The notes: generated by a model not told the origin, from the sequence alone. Shown: positions 1 through 7,436, numbered from the stretch's first letter. The stretch: DNA of 64,000 nucleotides from Candidatus Aquicultor sp. (GCA_036504445.1 DASXVE010000025.1:1-64000); one strand, 5' to 3'. Program-made: numbers and translations.

Positions 1-122
1 CACCCCTTCTCGGCAAGGGTCTTGGTGATCGCCGCGGTAAGAGTGGTCTTGCCGTGGTCCACGTGACCGATGGTTCCGATATTCATGTGGGGTTTGTTTC
101 TTTCAAATTTCGCTTTGGCCAT
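1..122 (-). CDS. tuf: Elongation factor Tu, N-terminal part (cut by window edge)
   Basis: The translated N-terminus reads [20 protein letters not shown] followed by [12 protein letters not shown]. This is the EF-Tu start with the P-loop GHVDHGKT that binds GTP. EF-Tu carries aminoacyl-tRNA to the ribosome in the cytoplasm. Only about 40 codons lie in the window; the gene continues past base 1. A strong ribosome site (GGGAGG, minus strand, near 131-137) sits before the ATG at 122. The gene follows a tRNA-Tyr/Thr/Met operon on the same strand, an order reminiscent of the tRNA-tufB operon of E. coli. Confidence 0.97.
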   Translation of the reverse strand, partial: MAKAKFERNKPHMNIGTIGHVDHGKTTLTAAITKTLAEKG

Positions 123-208
123 ACGTTTATTCCTCCCTATACGATATAAGCTATGGCATTATGCATCAAAATAGCTCGCGTGAGCCTGAGACCTCGGCTC
201 TTTATCTC

Positions 209-243
209 TACATTTATCCTTACATTTATGTAAAGATAAATGT
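209..243 (-). repeat. Inverted repeat in the tuf leader
   Basis: ACATTTATC (210-218) is mirrored by GATAAATGT, with an inner TTACAT/ATGTAA pair, so the whole block can fold into one long A/T-rich hairpin. It lies between the tRNA operon terminator and the tuf start, followed on the plus strand by a GGCCGGGGCCCC palindrome. It may be a leader structure for tuf; no T-run follows it. Confidence 0.55.
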
Positions 244-306
244 AAGGCCGGGGCCCCGCAATACGGATGCTTGTGCATATTCCCCGACCCGACAATCCTT
301 CCGGTT

Positions 307-332
307 CTAAAAAAATCGCCCATAGGGCGATT
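307..332 (-). terminator. Intrinsic terminator after tRNA-Met
   Basis: AAAATCGCCC is paired with GGGCGATTTT around a 3-4 base loop, followed on the minus strand by a run of seven T. It lies a few bases after the tRNA-Met CCA end, so it ends the tRNA operon and partly separates it from tuf. Confidence 0.85.
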
Positions 333-337
333 TTCTT

Positions 338-414
338 TGGTAGCGGTGGCTGGATTTGAACCAGCGACTCCACGGGTATGAACCGTGTGCTCTAAACCGC
401 TGAGCTACACCGCC
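338..414 (-). tRNA. tRNA-Met (CAT)
   Basis: Full cloverleaf on the minus strand: acceptor GGCGGTG/CACCGCT with encoded CCA, anticodon stem CACGG/CCGTG and loop TTCATAC giving anticodon CAT, T-arm GCTGG-TTCAAAT-CCAGC. The first pair is G-U-like and position 1 pairs, so it looks like an elongator Met tRNA; an Ile tRNA with modified CAT cannot be fully excluded. Last tRNA of a three-gene cluster. Confidence 0.93.
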
Positions 415-461
415 ATTTAAAATCAGAAGCTAGAAACATACATGTTGCATACGTTTCTAGC

Positions 462-537
462 TGGAGCCTCCGAGCGGATTTGAACCGCTGACCCCTTCCT
501 TACCATGGAAGTGCTCTGCCGACTGAGCTACGGAGGC
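462..537 (-). tRNA. tRNA-Thr (GGT)
   Basis: Acceptor GCCTCCG/CGGAGGC plus T and encoded CCA; anticodon stem CTTCC/GGAAG around ATGGTAA gives anticodon GGT. T-arm AGCGG-TTCAAAT-CCGCT. Middle gene of the Tyr-Thr-Met operon. Confidence 0.95.
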
Positions 538-627
538 AAACAATAATTCATACGCCAAAGTTATTATAATGATTTGTGCTGCATTTTCAAACTGTTTTTC
601 AAGCCAATAATCGGACCTCAGGCTCTG

Positions 628-709
628 TGGAGGGGGAAGGATTCGAACCTTCGAAGGCTCCGCCAACGGATTTACAGTCCGTCCCCTTTGGCCGCTCGGG
701 AACCCCTCC
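628..709 (-). tRNA. tRNA-Tyr (GTA)
   Basis: Class II tRNA with a long variable arm. Acceptor GGAGGGG/CCCCTCC, anticodon loop CTGTAAA with anticodon GTA. The 3' end reads ACA in the genome, so the CCA tail is not encoded, unlike its two neighbours. First gene of the operon, directly after a consensus promoter. Confidence 0.94.
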
Positions 710-734
710 ATACAGCAATTTACGCGCCCTTACG

Positions 735-763
735 ATGGTACTCGAAAAGTGCATTTATGTCAA
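735..763 (-). promoter_or_regulatory. Promoter of the tRNA-Tyr/Thr/Met operon
   Basis: On the minus strand TTGACA (758-763) and TACCAT (735-740) are separated by exactly 17 bases, about 25 bases before tRNA-Tyr. The -35 box lies in the small palindrome GTCAATTGAC. This is a near-consensus housekeeping sigma promoter. Confidence 0.85.
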
Positions 764-903
764 TTGACCAGGTTACATAAAAAATCACAGGGGTTGGGGT
801 CGGCCTGCTTAAATGAACGTATGTGCGGTAGATATCACGGCACTTAATGCAAAACAGCCCATTATTTGGTAAAATTTTAAAAAACACTATGGTAGGTGAA
901 GGT

Positions 904-1212
904 ATGCCCACATACGGTTATCGTTGTACGGTGTGTGATCACTCATTCGAGGTAATCCAATCGGTTTCCGACGAGCCCATTAAGGATTGTCCAAAATGCA
1001 ACAAGCCGGTCGCTAAGATATTCTTTCCGGTAGGTATTGCATTTAAGGGAAGCGGTTTTCACATAAACGACTACAAATCGTCACGGCGCGTAACAAACGA
1101 AAAGGAAACGTCCGAGAATGGCGCATCAAAGAGCACTGATAACGGAGTCGGCGATTCGGGATGCGCTAGCTGTGCATCTGCGGGTACGTGCGGCTCATCA
1201 AACGATGCATAA
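904..1212 (+). CDS. FmdB-family zinc ribbon protein
   Basis: A 102-residue protein beginning MPTYGYRC. The N-terminal ribbon has CTVC at about 8-11 and CPKC about 20 residues later, the pattern of the FmdB/CxxC_CXXC_SSSS regulatory-protein family. Members are small putative zinc-binding regulators of unclear function. The tail is Ser/Asn-rich and ends with a second Cys cluster (CASC..CGSS). I chose ATG 904 rather than the upstream ATG at 847 because family members start MP.Y.Y.C and a GGTAGGTGAAGG ribosome site precedes it. It stands alone between the tRNA operon and a convergent kinase gene. Confidence 0.88.
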   Translation: MPTYGYRCTVCDHSFEVIQSVSDEPIKDCPKCNKPVAKIFFPVGIAFKGSGFHINDYKSSRRVTNEKETSENGASKSTDNGVGDSGCASCASAGTCGSSNDA

Positions 1213-1289
1213 CGTAACGGTTTTAATGTAGCATAATGACAAAATGACTTACTCGCGGCAGTCTAAAACGCGCGTTCCCTGCGGGGAGT

Positions 1290-1886
1290 TTATTTCTTGC
1301 CAAGCAACATGCTGTTGCTTGGCATAGTGTTGTTCGGCATTGCAGTAGAATTGCAGCATATGCGTTGCCGTTGCAGTACTTTTACACGCGGGCATACGGC
1401 CTCACGGAATGCAACTAAGAATACCGCCGCAACATCTCTAATAGACGGTTTTGGTTTCCGTTTTCTACTCTCTTGCCAGCCATCCCGATCGGGGTTCTCA
1501 AAAGCTAGCTCAAGCACGGTTCCCGTAGCCGATGAACGGCACTCAAACCGGTCTGTTAACCGGCGTATGAGAAACAAACCAAAACCGCCATCCTCTGAAA
1601 ACACCGGTGCCTCATCAGTCAATGTGAGCCCTTTACCCTTGTCACAAACGACGAATACGAGACTATCCGATTTCAATTCGGCCCCTAATGTAATAATTGG
1701 CCGATCGTGGTCTTTCACGTAAGCGTGTCGCACAACATTTGTGCATGCCTCGGAGATCACGACAAGAATATCCCCGCCGCGCGTTTCAAACGGCGTATAT
1801 TGAATGAAGCCTTCGACTTGTCTCCTGATGGCATTGAGACTCTGCGGTTTTGCCGGAAGCAGCAGCGTAAGCCGCCTGCCTGCCAT
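1290..1886 (-). CDS. RsbW-like ATP-binding regulator (HATPase_c_2)
   Basis: A 198-residue protein with a GHKL ATPase fold: N-box EACTNVVRHAY, G1 box DKGKGL and G2 box GGFGLFLI. This is the RsbW/SpoIIAB-type serine kinase/anti-sigma group, which in known members binds a sigma factor or phosphorylates an anti-anti-sigma partner; no partner lies next to it. Start at 1886 (MAGRRLTLLL) is set by a strong AAGGAGG site; the longer open frame upstream is not needed. The last about 50 residues are low-complexity (Asn, Met, Ser) and overlap a perfect DNA hairpin, so the tail is probably not part of the fold. Confidence 0.82.
   Translation of the reverse strand: MAGRRLTLLLPAKPQSLNAIRRQVEGFIQYTPFETRGGDILVVISEACTNVVRHAYVKDHDRPIITLGAELKSDSLVFVVCDKGKGLTLTDEAPVFSEDGGFGLFLIRRLTDRFECRSSATGTVLELAFENPDRDGWQESRKRKPKPSIRDVAAVFLVAFREAVCPRVKVLQRQRICCNSTAMPNNTMPSNSMLLGKK
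1298..1324 (-). terminator. Hairpin inside the 3' end of the RsbW-like gene
   Basis: TGCCAAGCAAC (1298-1308) and GTTGCTTGGCA (1314-1324) form an 11-bp perfect stem with a 5-base loop. On the minus strand it is followed by AAATAAAC rather than a T-run. It overlaps the final codons of the gene and may act as an RNA 3' end or as a recoding/insertion scar. Confidence 0.45.
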
Positions 1887-1949
1887 CTTTTCCTCCTTGT
1901 CATTATGTAACGCTTGCTTGTTGATTTTAATTTCCCGTTTTTTTCTCAT

Positions 1950-2377
1950 ATTAAACCTTGGCTTTTGGCCAACATAACGTTATTTTTTAAACCAGCAAAT
2001 ATACTGCATGTAGTATGATATATTTGATGAATCATACCCGTTTTTGCGAAAACCTACCCCCTGTTATGACGGCAAATGTAATTTTATCGATATTCAAGTT
2101 ATGTATTGTATTTGTTTACGATTGTTCATTATGTTTTTACAACTGTTACATCGTTATGAACGTGGTTCACATTTGCGGCTTGATATATGTTTCCAGCCTT
2201 AGCGCTTATTATCGGGCAACGGGGGGATTATTCTGATTTGCACATATCATCCGTCGCTGATTATTAAATACCATTGTGAGCTAGGTTGGTGTAAGATGGT
2301 CATGCTTATGGTTGGCTGGCAAGCCCTTTTCTGCTGCCAGACCGTTTATTTTTCAGCGACTAAGGTAATCAATAGAT
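1950..2377. other. Intergenic region before the NRAMP gene
   Basis: About 430 A/T-rich bases with no convincing gene; a 73-residue open frame at 2015-2236 has no ribosome site or coding character. The right end carries a terminator-like hairpin in the leader of the transporter, listed separately. Confidence 0.6.
2310..2353 (+). promoter_or_regulatory. Terminator-like hairpin in the NRAMP gene leader
   Basis: CTGGCA (2316-2321) pairs with TGCCAG (2335-2340), extended by GGT/ACC across a three-base bulge, and is followed by GTTTATTTTT. No gene lies upstream on this strand, so the hairpin would stop transcription in the leader about 25 bases before the transporter start. This is the layout of a transcription attenuator; I see no match to a named metal riboswitch. 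Confidence 0.45.
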
Positions 2378-3628
2378 ATGAGCGTAGCCAGAAGACTGAG
2401 AGACTTCTCTAAATACCTCGGGCCCGGGATTATCACAGGTGCTTCAGATAATGATCCGGCTGGCATATCGACGTACTCGGTAACCGGTGCGGCCACCGGA
2501 TATAGTTTGTTGTGGCTAAGCCTCTATACGCTCCCTCTCGTTATAGCGGTACAAAGCATGTGTGCCCGAGTAGGCCTCATCGCGAGAGAAGGTCTCGGTA
2601 CAGCCATCAAAGACAACTATGGTAAGACAATGCTTATCATCAGCGCTTTTGCCGTTCTTATACCAAATCTAGTAACCATCGGTGCCGATCTAGCCGGTAT
2701 GGCCGCCGGCATCAACCTGCTCGTTCCTCGCTTCCCGATTTCCGCTATGGTCCCTGTTGTCGCCATTATCATCGCCGTAGTCGAAATCCTTGCGAGCTAT
2801 AAAACTATTGAACGATATTTGAAGTGGCTGCTGCTAATCCTTTTTGCATATGTCTTTGCCGGGTTTCTCGCTCAGCCCGACTGGGGTCAAGCGCTCTATC
2901 ACACAATTATTCCCACGGTCAAGTTTGATAAGACGACGCTCACGGCTATTATTGCCGTTCTTGGCACAACGATTTCACCATACTTATTTTTCTGGCAGGC
3001 GTCTGAAGAAGTCGAAGAGATTCAGGATGAGGGCGCTCAAGCGATTTCAAAACAAGAACTGCGCAGTCGTTTGCAGGAAGTCAGCGTGGGCTTTACCTTT
3101 ACTAATATAGTCTTTTTCTTCATCATCCTAACAACCGCGGCAACGCTCAACAAGCAAGGAATAATGAGTATTACCAGTGCCCGGCAAGCTGCCGAGGCGC
3201 TTGCACCCATCGCTGGAAATGCAAGCTCTCTACTGTTTGCGCTCGGGATTATAGGGTCTGGCATTCTCGCGGTTCCGGTACTGGCCGGTTCAACAGCCTA
3301 TGTTGTGTCCGAGATATTCGGCTGGAGAGAAGGCCTTAATGAGAAGCTTAGAAAAGCTCCGGGTTTTTACACGGTCCTCGTTGTTTCCATTCTGATCGGC
3401 ACCAGTATCGACCTTCTACATATCAGCCCGATTGGTGCACTTTACTACTCCCAGGTCATAGGCGGCTTACTTGTGCCGATTTTGCTGGTAGTAATCATGC
3501 GCATTTCCAACAACAAAGAGATCATGAACGCGCATGTTAATAGCCGGCTTATGAATGTCATCGGATATACGGCGATCGTATCGATGACACTTGCCGCATT
3601 ATTGTTCATATACCTATCTATCTTCTAA
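2378..3628 (+). CDS. NRAMP-superfamily divalent metal transporter, atypical
   Basis: A 416-residue inner-membrane protein with about 11 hydrophobic segments. The first segment has GPGIITGASDNDPAG, the NRAMP TM1 region, with D26-P27-A28-G29 where Mn/Fe transporters have DPGN. The sixth segment reads ISPYLFFWQASEEVEE in place of the usual Met-Pro-His motif whose Met binds soft transition metals. Loss of both features makes Mn/Fe transport doubtful; NRAMP relatives lacking this Met are known to move other ions, for example Mg. It is a single gene, with a hairpin in its leader and tRNA-Arg convergent five bases after the stop. Confidence 0.85.
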   Translation: MSVARRLRDFSKYLGPGIITGASDNDPAGISTYSVTGAATGYSLLWLSLYTLPLVIAVQSMCARVGLIAREGLGTAIKDNYGKTMLIISAFAVLIPNLVTIGADLAGMAAGINLLVPRFPISAMVPVVAIIIAVVEILASYKTIERYLKWLLLILFAYVFAGFLAQPDWGQALYHTIIPTVKFDKTTLTAIIAVLGTTISPYLFFWQASEEVEEIQDEGAQAISKQELRSRLQEVSVGFTFTNIVFFFIILTTAATLNKQGIMSITSARQAAEALAPIAGNASSLLFALGIIGSGILAVPVLAGSTAYVVSEIFGWREGLNEKLRKAPGFYTVLVVSILIGTSIDLLHISPIGALYYSQVIGGLLVPILLVVIMRISNNKEIMNAHVNSRLMNVIGYTAIVSMTLAALLFIYLSIF

Positions 3629-3632
3629 CTTG

Positions 3633-3705
3633 CGCGCTCGGCAGGATTCGAACCTGCGGCCTTTGGTTCCGGAGACCAACGCTCTATCCCCTGAGCTACG
3701 AGCGC
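3633..3705 (-). tRNA. tRNA-Arg (CCG)
   Basis: Acceptor GCGCTCG/CGAGCGC, discriminator G, no encoded CCA. Anticodon stem TTGGT/ACCAA around CTCCGGA gives anticodon CCG. T-arm GCAGG-TTCGAAT-CCTGC. It starts right after a strong promoter that is wrapped by an inverted repeat. Confidence 0.94.
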
Positions 3706-3711
3706 AGACGC

Positions 3712-3761
3712 ACATGTACCGCGTGCGTATTCAAGATACCTGCTCACGCGGTACATGTCAA
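3712..3761 (-). promoter_or_regulatory. tRNA-Arg promoter enclosed by a perfect inverted repeat
   Basis: Minus strand: TTGACA (3756-3761), 17-base spacer, TATCTT (3733-3738), about 28 bases before the tRNA. Arms ACATGTACCGCGTG (3712-3725) and CACGCGGTACATGT (3745-3758) are 14-bp perfect inverted copies; a GTAT/ATAC pair continues the stem inside. One arm overlaps the -35 box, the other lies at the start site, so the -10 box sits in the loop. Confidence 0.8.
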
Positions 3762-3802
3762 GCTGTATATAATCGGCCGCATAGCATGCGCCATCCCTAC
3801 TA

Positions 3803-4327
3803 TTATAGCTGGTCAGGAGCTTCGCCGGTGGCTTCACGCTGGGCAACCCGCTCCCGCATACGCTCGCCTGCGTCGCCCCGCACGGTCGGGAATATCGGTT
3901 CGGTCGGGGGCACGTATGACTTGCCCTCTTCAACCGCGTCCTGGACATCTTCGGTTACCAAAACCTCATCGGGCTTCAATACCTCGATATCTTCAAATTC
4001 CTGCTCGTCGGTTTCTTCCTCACCCGGCCACAGAACCTCACCGTCATAATCTGAAAGAACCACCTCGAGATTATTGGTGACCTGATTTATGCCTTCGATA
4101 TTATCGAGAAGGCTTTCTGCCATCTCTAATTCTTCTTGCGTTCGAACGCTCCCCTCAAGCGTGACGTTTCCGTTATCGACGTGCGCCTCGGTATATGTCG
4201 GATCAATCCTATCGTCACGTGCATAGATATCAGCTATCAGATCGAGTATCTCATCTTCGGTTTCGGGCGTCTCTTCAGCCGCAAGGTCGTACGGGTTGTT
4301 CTCCTTATGTTCACCTCGCATTGCCAT
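3803..4327 (-). CDS. BON-domain protein
   Basis: A 174-residue acidic, soluble protein. Residues about 20-90 form one BON domain (DEILDLIADIYARDDRID ... VDNGNVTLEGSVRTQEELEMA ... INQVTNNLEV), a fold linked to phospholipid or envelope binding. The C-terminal half is acidic and Pro-rich with no known domain. No signal peptide is visible. Start ATG 4327 is set by a GGGGGTG site; an ATG nine bases upstream lacks one. The gene reads toward tRNA-Arg with no obvious terminator other than the inverted repeat there. Confidence 0.82.
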   Translation of the reverse strand: MAMRGEHKENNPYDLAAEETPETEDEILDLIADIYARDDRIDPTYTEAHVDNGNVTLEGSVRTQEELEMAESLLDNIEGINQVTNNLEVVLSDYDGEVLWPGEEETDEQEFEDIEVLKPDEVLVTEDVQDAVEEGKSYVPPTEPIFPTVRGDAGERMRERVAQREATGEAPDQL

Positions 4328-4392
4328 GTAAAACACCCCCTTATCGGACTGCTCTTTATCTTTAGCCCGCTGACACTCCTCTTATACCTGTT

Positions 4393-4812
4393 CTACCCGC
4401 AAATATCGAAGCTAAACAGTACAAAAACAAAAGAGGCCCCATACGGCCTCGGATTATCCGGCATTAAAGCTCTTAACAATATAATCTTCGCCTGTTTTTT
4501 CATGTGCGAGATAAGCTCCTCTTCGTGAAGTTTCGAGCATATCGACTTTACGTTGCACCAGCCGTTGCATCGCCAATTGGTATAATCGGCCGGCGGCAGT
4601 ATGCCGTGTTTAAACGCCGTGTCGAGCACCGGCAATTTCTGATCGAACAGTGTTTCGATTTCGCGCTCGCTCCACAGGGGCGCATCGCAAATCTTAATGC
4701 CTTTCATGTCCATGTATGCGGCCTGTAAGCGCTCGATCTTATACGGCACAAGCCATGCGTATAAGTTGAGCTGCTGGCTGTGATTTCTAAAGGAGTAGTT
4801 GAACCTCGACAT
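4393..4812 (-). pseudogene. PD-(D/E)XK nuclease remnant, truncated and frameshifted
   Basis: The fragment matches the C-terminal half of RecB/Cas4-like PD-(D/E)XK proteins: HSQQLNLYAWLVPYKIERLQ and a Cys pair WRCNGWCNVKSIC. The N-terminal half that would hold the catalytic D-ExK is absent; no matching frame lies upstream. A run of six A (minus strand, 4495-4500) marks a frameshift: in the next frame the sequence ends naturally as TGEDYIVKSFNAG with a TAA at 4454-4456, just before a terminator, whereas the open frame runs through the terminator. I infer a dead gene copy. Confidence 0.72.
4419..4450 (-). terminator. Intrinsic terminator after the nuclease remnant
   Basis: GAGGCC (4433-4438) and GGCCTC (4445-4450) form a stem with a six-base loop, followed on the minus strand by TTTTGTTTTTG. 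It fits the original 3' end of the broken nuclease gene. Confidence 0.75.
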
Positions 4813-4954
4813 TTCATGTGCTTTCCGGTGCCGAAAAAGCCGATATAAAACAATAAATAATACGTTGAGACACGATAAAACCGCTTCTTTAGCTGGATTA
4901 TGCTCGTGGTTTTCTGTAAGCTAGTGTCAGAATATGTAAAAGTGCGTAGGTATA

Positions 4955-6328
4955 ATGGATAGCAAAACCATTTCACACTCAAATAATAAGAAACGGCAAC
5001 GATTCATACGAAAACTGCGAAAGAGTCTATCGACACTCCTCATTGTGGCGGGGATTATCATTATTGTATTCCCCCTCGCTACTGAGGCCTACGGTTATTT
5101 CAAGTCACTGCAGCTCGCACAAGCCTGGGAGCAGCAAGCAGGCGACCAGAGACGTATCGCCGATATGATCCGCCAGAAGCAAGATGCACTCATCGCAGCA
5201 GGCAAACTCCCGGAGGAAGACGCCGTATTCGGCACTCCGGTGTCCAACAAAAATCGAGGCACGGGTAAATTGAAACCGTTCCCGAAAACGAAGATAAAAA
5301 TACCGAAAATAAGTGTGGATCAAGTTATCATAGAAGGCAGCGGCCCCGAAATCTTGCAGTTCGGACCGGGCCACTACGCCGGCATGGTAAACCCGGGCGA
5401 GCGGGGCAATTGCGGTATAGCAGGCCACAGGGTCACCTACACCCACCCGTTTAACCGGCTCGATGAACTCTCTAAGGGCGACACCATAATTCTCGAAACC
5501 GTCGATTATATCTACGAGTACGAGGTTGAAAGCATGGAAGTCACCGATCCAAGCGATACCCATAACCTTCAGCCGACGCCCGACCCACGAATTACGCTAA
5601 CCACGTGTAACCCTAAATACAGTGCCAAAACCAGGCTGAATGTCATGGGTGTGTTGATCAACAGCACGGCACGGCGCCCGACTATCATCCGGGTAGTCAA
5701 AAACATCCTCCAGGAAAAGAAGCAGCCCAAGCGATTCAGCAACAAACCGAGAACGTACGCGCAACTCCTGAAGGATTACAAGAAACAGCGCCTGCAAGTC
5801 GAGAACAATCCACTCGATGCCTATGTATACGCTGATTTTGCCAGCACCTGTATTGAGCTGGATAAATATGCAGAGGCATATAAAGCTCTCAGGAGAGCAA
5901 CGCTCATTGAGCCGAATTCGGTCGATATACAGAAGCTGCAAGCGCGGTTCAGTGCGATAAAACGGAGCCTTGAAACAAACGTGGCTTTATCCGAGCAATC
6001 AATGATTAACGGCGTGCGAAACACTAACCCGGACTACTACTTTGACCTCGGCAACATGTACATCGCAACCGAAGAATACGATCGCGCGGCAACTGTCTTT
6101 AAACGTGGCGTTGACATGATGCCGTACATGTCCGACCCGTATGTATATGTAGCCGGTGCCTATGAGAAGATGGGCGTTGATAACCTGGCATTGAACTATT
6201 ACAACCAGGCGCTTCAATATGACCCAACATGCCCGGATGCGTTAAGCGGGATTAAACGGATAAGAAATAAGAAGCCTATGAATGCGTTCGAGTTAACCAA
6301 ACTGCACTACCGGCTGCAACCTCAATAA
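4955..6328 (+). CDS. Sortase (class E-like) with C-terminal TPR repeats
   Basis: A 457-residue membrane-anchored transpeptidase. One hydrophobic segment at about 27-45 is followed by a sortase domain at about 110-235. Catalytic residues are visible: His158 in GIAGHRVTYTHPF, Cys218 in TLTTCNPKYSAKTRL and Arg227. Sortases cut surface proteins at a short C-terminal signal and attach them to the cell wall. From about 275 to 450 there are TPR-type repeats (DAYVYADFASTCIELDKYAE; PDYYFDLGNMYIATEEYDRA), an unusual fusion that could hold substrates or partners. Its convergent neighbour is a cytochrome with a candidate sorting signal, a likely substrate. Confidence 0.88.
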   Translation: MDSKTISHSNNKKRQRFIRKLRKSLSTLLIVAGIIIIVFPLATEAYGYFKSLQLAQAWEQQAGDQRRIADMIRQKQDALIAAGKLPEEDAVFGTPVSNKNRGTGKLKPFPKTKIKIPKISVDQVIIEGSGPEILQFGPGHYAGMVNPGERGNCGIAGHRVTYTHPFNRLDELSKGDTIILETVDYIYEYEVESMEVTDPSDTHNLQPTPDPRITLTTCNPKYSAKTRLNVMGVLINSTARRPTIIRVVKNILQEKKQPKRFSNKPRTYAQLLKDYKKQRLQVENNPLDAYVYADFASTCIELDKYAEAYKALRRATLIEPNSVDIQKLQARFSAIKRSLETNVALSEQSMINGVRNTNPDYYFDLGNMYIATEEYDRAATVFKRGVDMMPYMSDPYVYVAGAYEKMGVDNLALNYYNQALQYDPTCPDALSGIKRIRNKKPMNAFELTKLHYRLQPQ

Positions 6329-6409
6329 AAAAATAGACCAATCTTGCGATGGTCCATTTACAATTTCGAAATATTTATTACTGCATTTTATCGCTGTATT
6401 CTTTACGTA

Positions 6410-7003
6410 TTATTCTTCGTCGCTTAACTGATTCCCCTTGTTCCTCATCGCCATACCCGAGCCGACCAATCCACCGCCGCCCAGTAAGTACCAGATTACC
6501 TCAATACCTGTTTTTGCCTGTTGTTTTGGCACGCTCGTGACGGGCGCAAGTGTTGCAGGTGGAAGCGTTGTCGTTGTGGTAGGCATCACCGTGGTTGTCG
6601 TGATTGCGGTTTTCTGAGCTTTTATATTGCCGCTGTTCGGATTCGAAGTCGTGGTTGTCGGTTTCGGCTTCTGGGTTGTCGTTGTCGTCGGCTGCTTGAT
6701 GGTACCTTTACTCATCGCGGTAAGATACTCATTAACGTCATTTGTGTCTTGATCGGTGAGCTGAGCGCCCCACATCTGCATCTTATTGACGATCTTGGAC
6801 CATTCTGCCTTGGTCTTCTTTTGGCCTTCCCAGTAAGTCTTACCGGTTTTGGGGTCTTTCTTTGCATCATGGCACTCGGTACAAGCTTTGTAGACGAGCT
6901 GTTTCGTGTCAACCGCGGACGCATTTTGTGCGATAAAAAGAGACGCGGTAAAGACGAGCACAAGAATCGATATCAACTTTTTGTTAGTCTTCCTGGCCGC
7001 CAT
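6410..7003 (-). CDS. Secreted monohaem c-type cytochrome with candidate sortase signal
   Basis: A 197-residue exported protein: signal peptide to about 30 (ending NASA), one haem site C41-T-E-C44-H45 and a small cytochrome domain to about 100 with Met75/Met77 as possible sixth ligand. Residues 105-155 are a Thr/Pro-rich linker typical of wall-spanning regions. The end has QAKTG (162-166), a hydrophobic stretch of about 19 residues, then RNKG: the layout of a sortase sorting signal, close to the LAxTG type used by class E sortases. Together with the convergent sortase next door this suggests a wall-anchored electron carrier. The short acidic tail NQLSDEE is atypical. Confidence 0.85.
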   Translation of the reverse strand: MAARKTNKKLISILVLVFTASLFIAQNASAVDTKQLVYKACTECHDAKKDPKTGKTYWEGQKKTKAEWSKIVNKMQMWGAQLTDQDTNDVNEYLTAMSKGTIKQPTTTTTQKPKPTTTTSNPNSGNIKAQKTAITTTTVMPTTTTTLPPATLAPVTSVPKQQAKTGIEVIWYLLGGGGLVGSGMAMRNKGNQLSDEE

Positions 7004-7436
7004 TATTCTATCCTGTCTGATTCTAGTATTTCCCTATCTTAAATGATAAATATTTAACCAATGGGTTGTCAATGCCTGGAAGCAATCTATCCTGGTAAAT
7101 AGTGAATATTCATATAAAAGTTGGGGTGCAAATATTGATGCATTTAGTACGTTTAAAGCCGCAGGTCATAATACGTTTTGTAGTCTTACTGCTGTAAGCA
7201 ACCAGACTCCGATACCCTCACTGGTATATTATAGCTCTACCGAGGCAGTTTTGCAATATTTCTTTACTGCCGATTTTGGTATAAGTTATTTTTTTATCAA
7301 AAAGGCTAGTGAGTACGGCACCAGTTATTTTTACCGGCCACGCTCGGGATATATCAAACCCGCTGTTTGTGGTATTTTATATCTGAGCAATCAGCAAGAA
7401 TGATTGCTTTTATTAGTATGAAGGATTGGTGACTCT
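7004..7436 (+). other. Intergenic region with candidate structured leader RNA
   Basis: About 430 bases without a gene. Several local stems can be drawn on the plus strand: CTTAC/GTAAG (7185-7198), ATACC/GGTAT (7212-7227) and a terminator at 7386-7413 directly before the CorC-type gene. Short stretches (AAAGCCGCAGGTC, then CCAGACTCCGA) recall the c-di-GMP-I riboswitch core, but the match is loose and I do not call it one. Confidence 0.35.
7386..7413 (+). terminator. Terminator-like hairpin in the leader of the CorC-type gene
   Basis: AGCAATCA (7386-7393) and TGATTGCT (7401-7408) form an 8-bp stem, followed by TTTATTAG. No gene ends upstream on this strand, so it marks either a small RNA end or an attenuator about 25 bases before the next start codon. 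Confidence 0.6.

Noticed and set aside
2015-2236. A 73-residue gene before the NRAMP gene
   Set aside because: Cys/Tyr/Phe-rich with no ribosome site; typical of chance frames in A/T-rich spacers.
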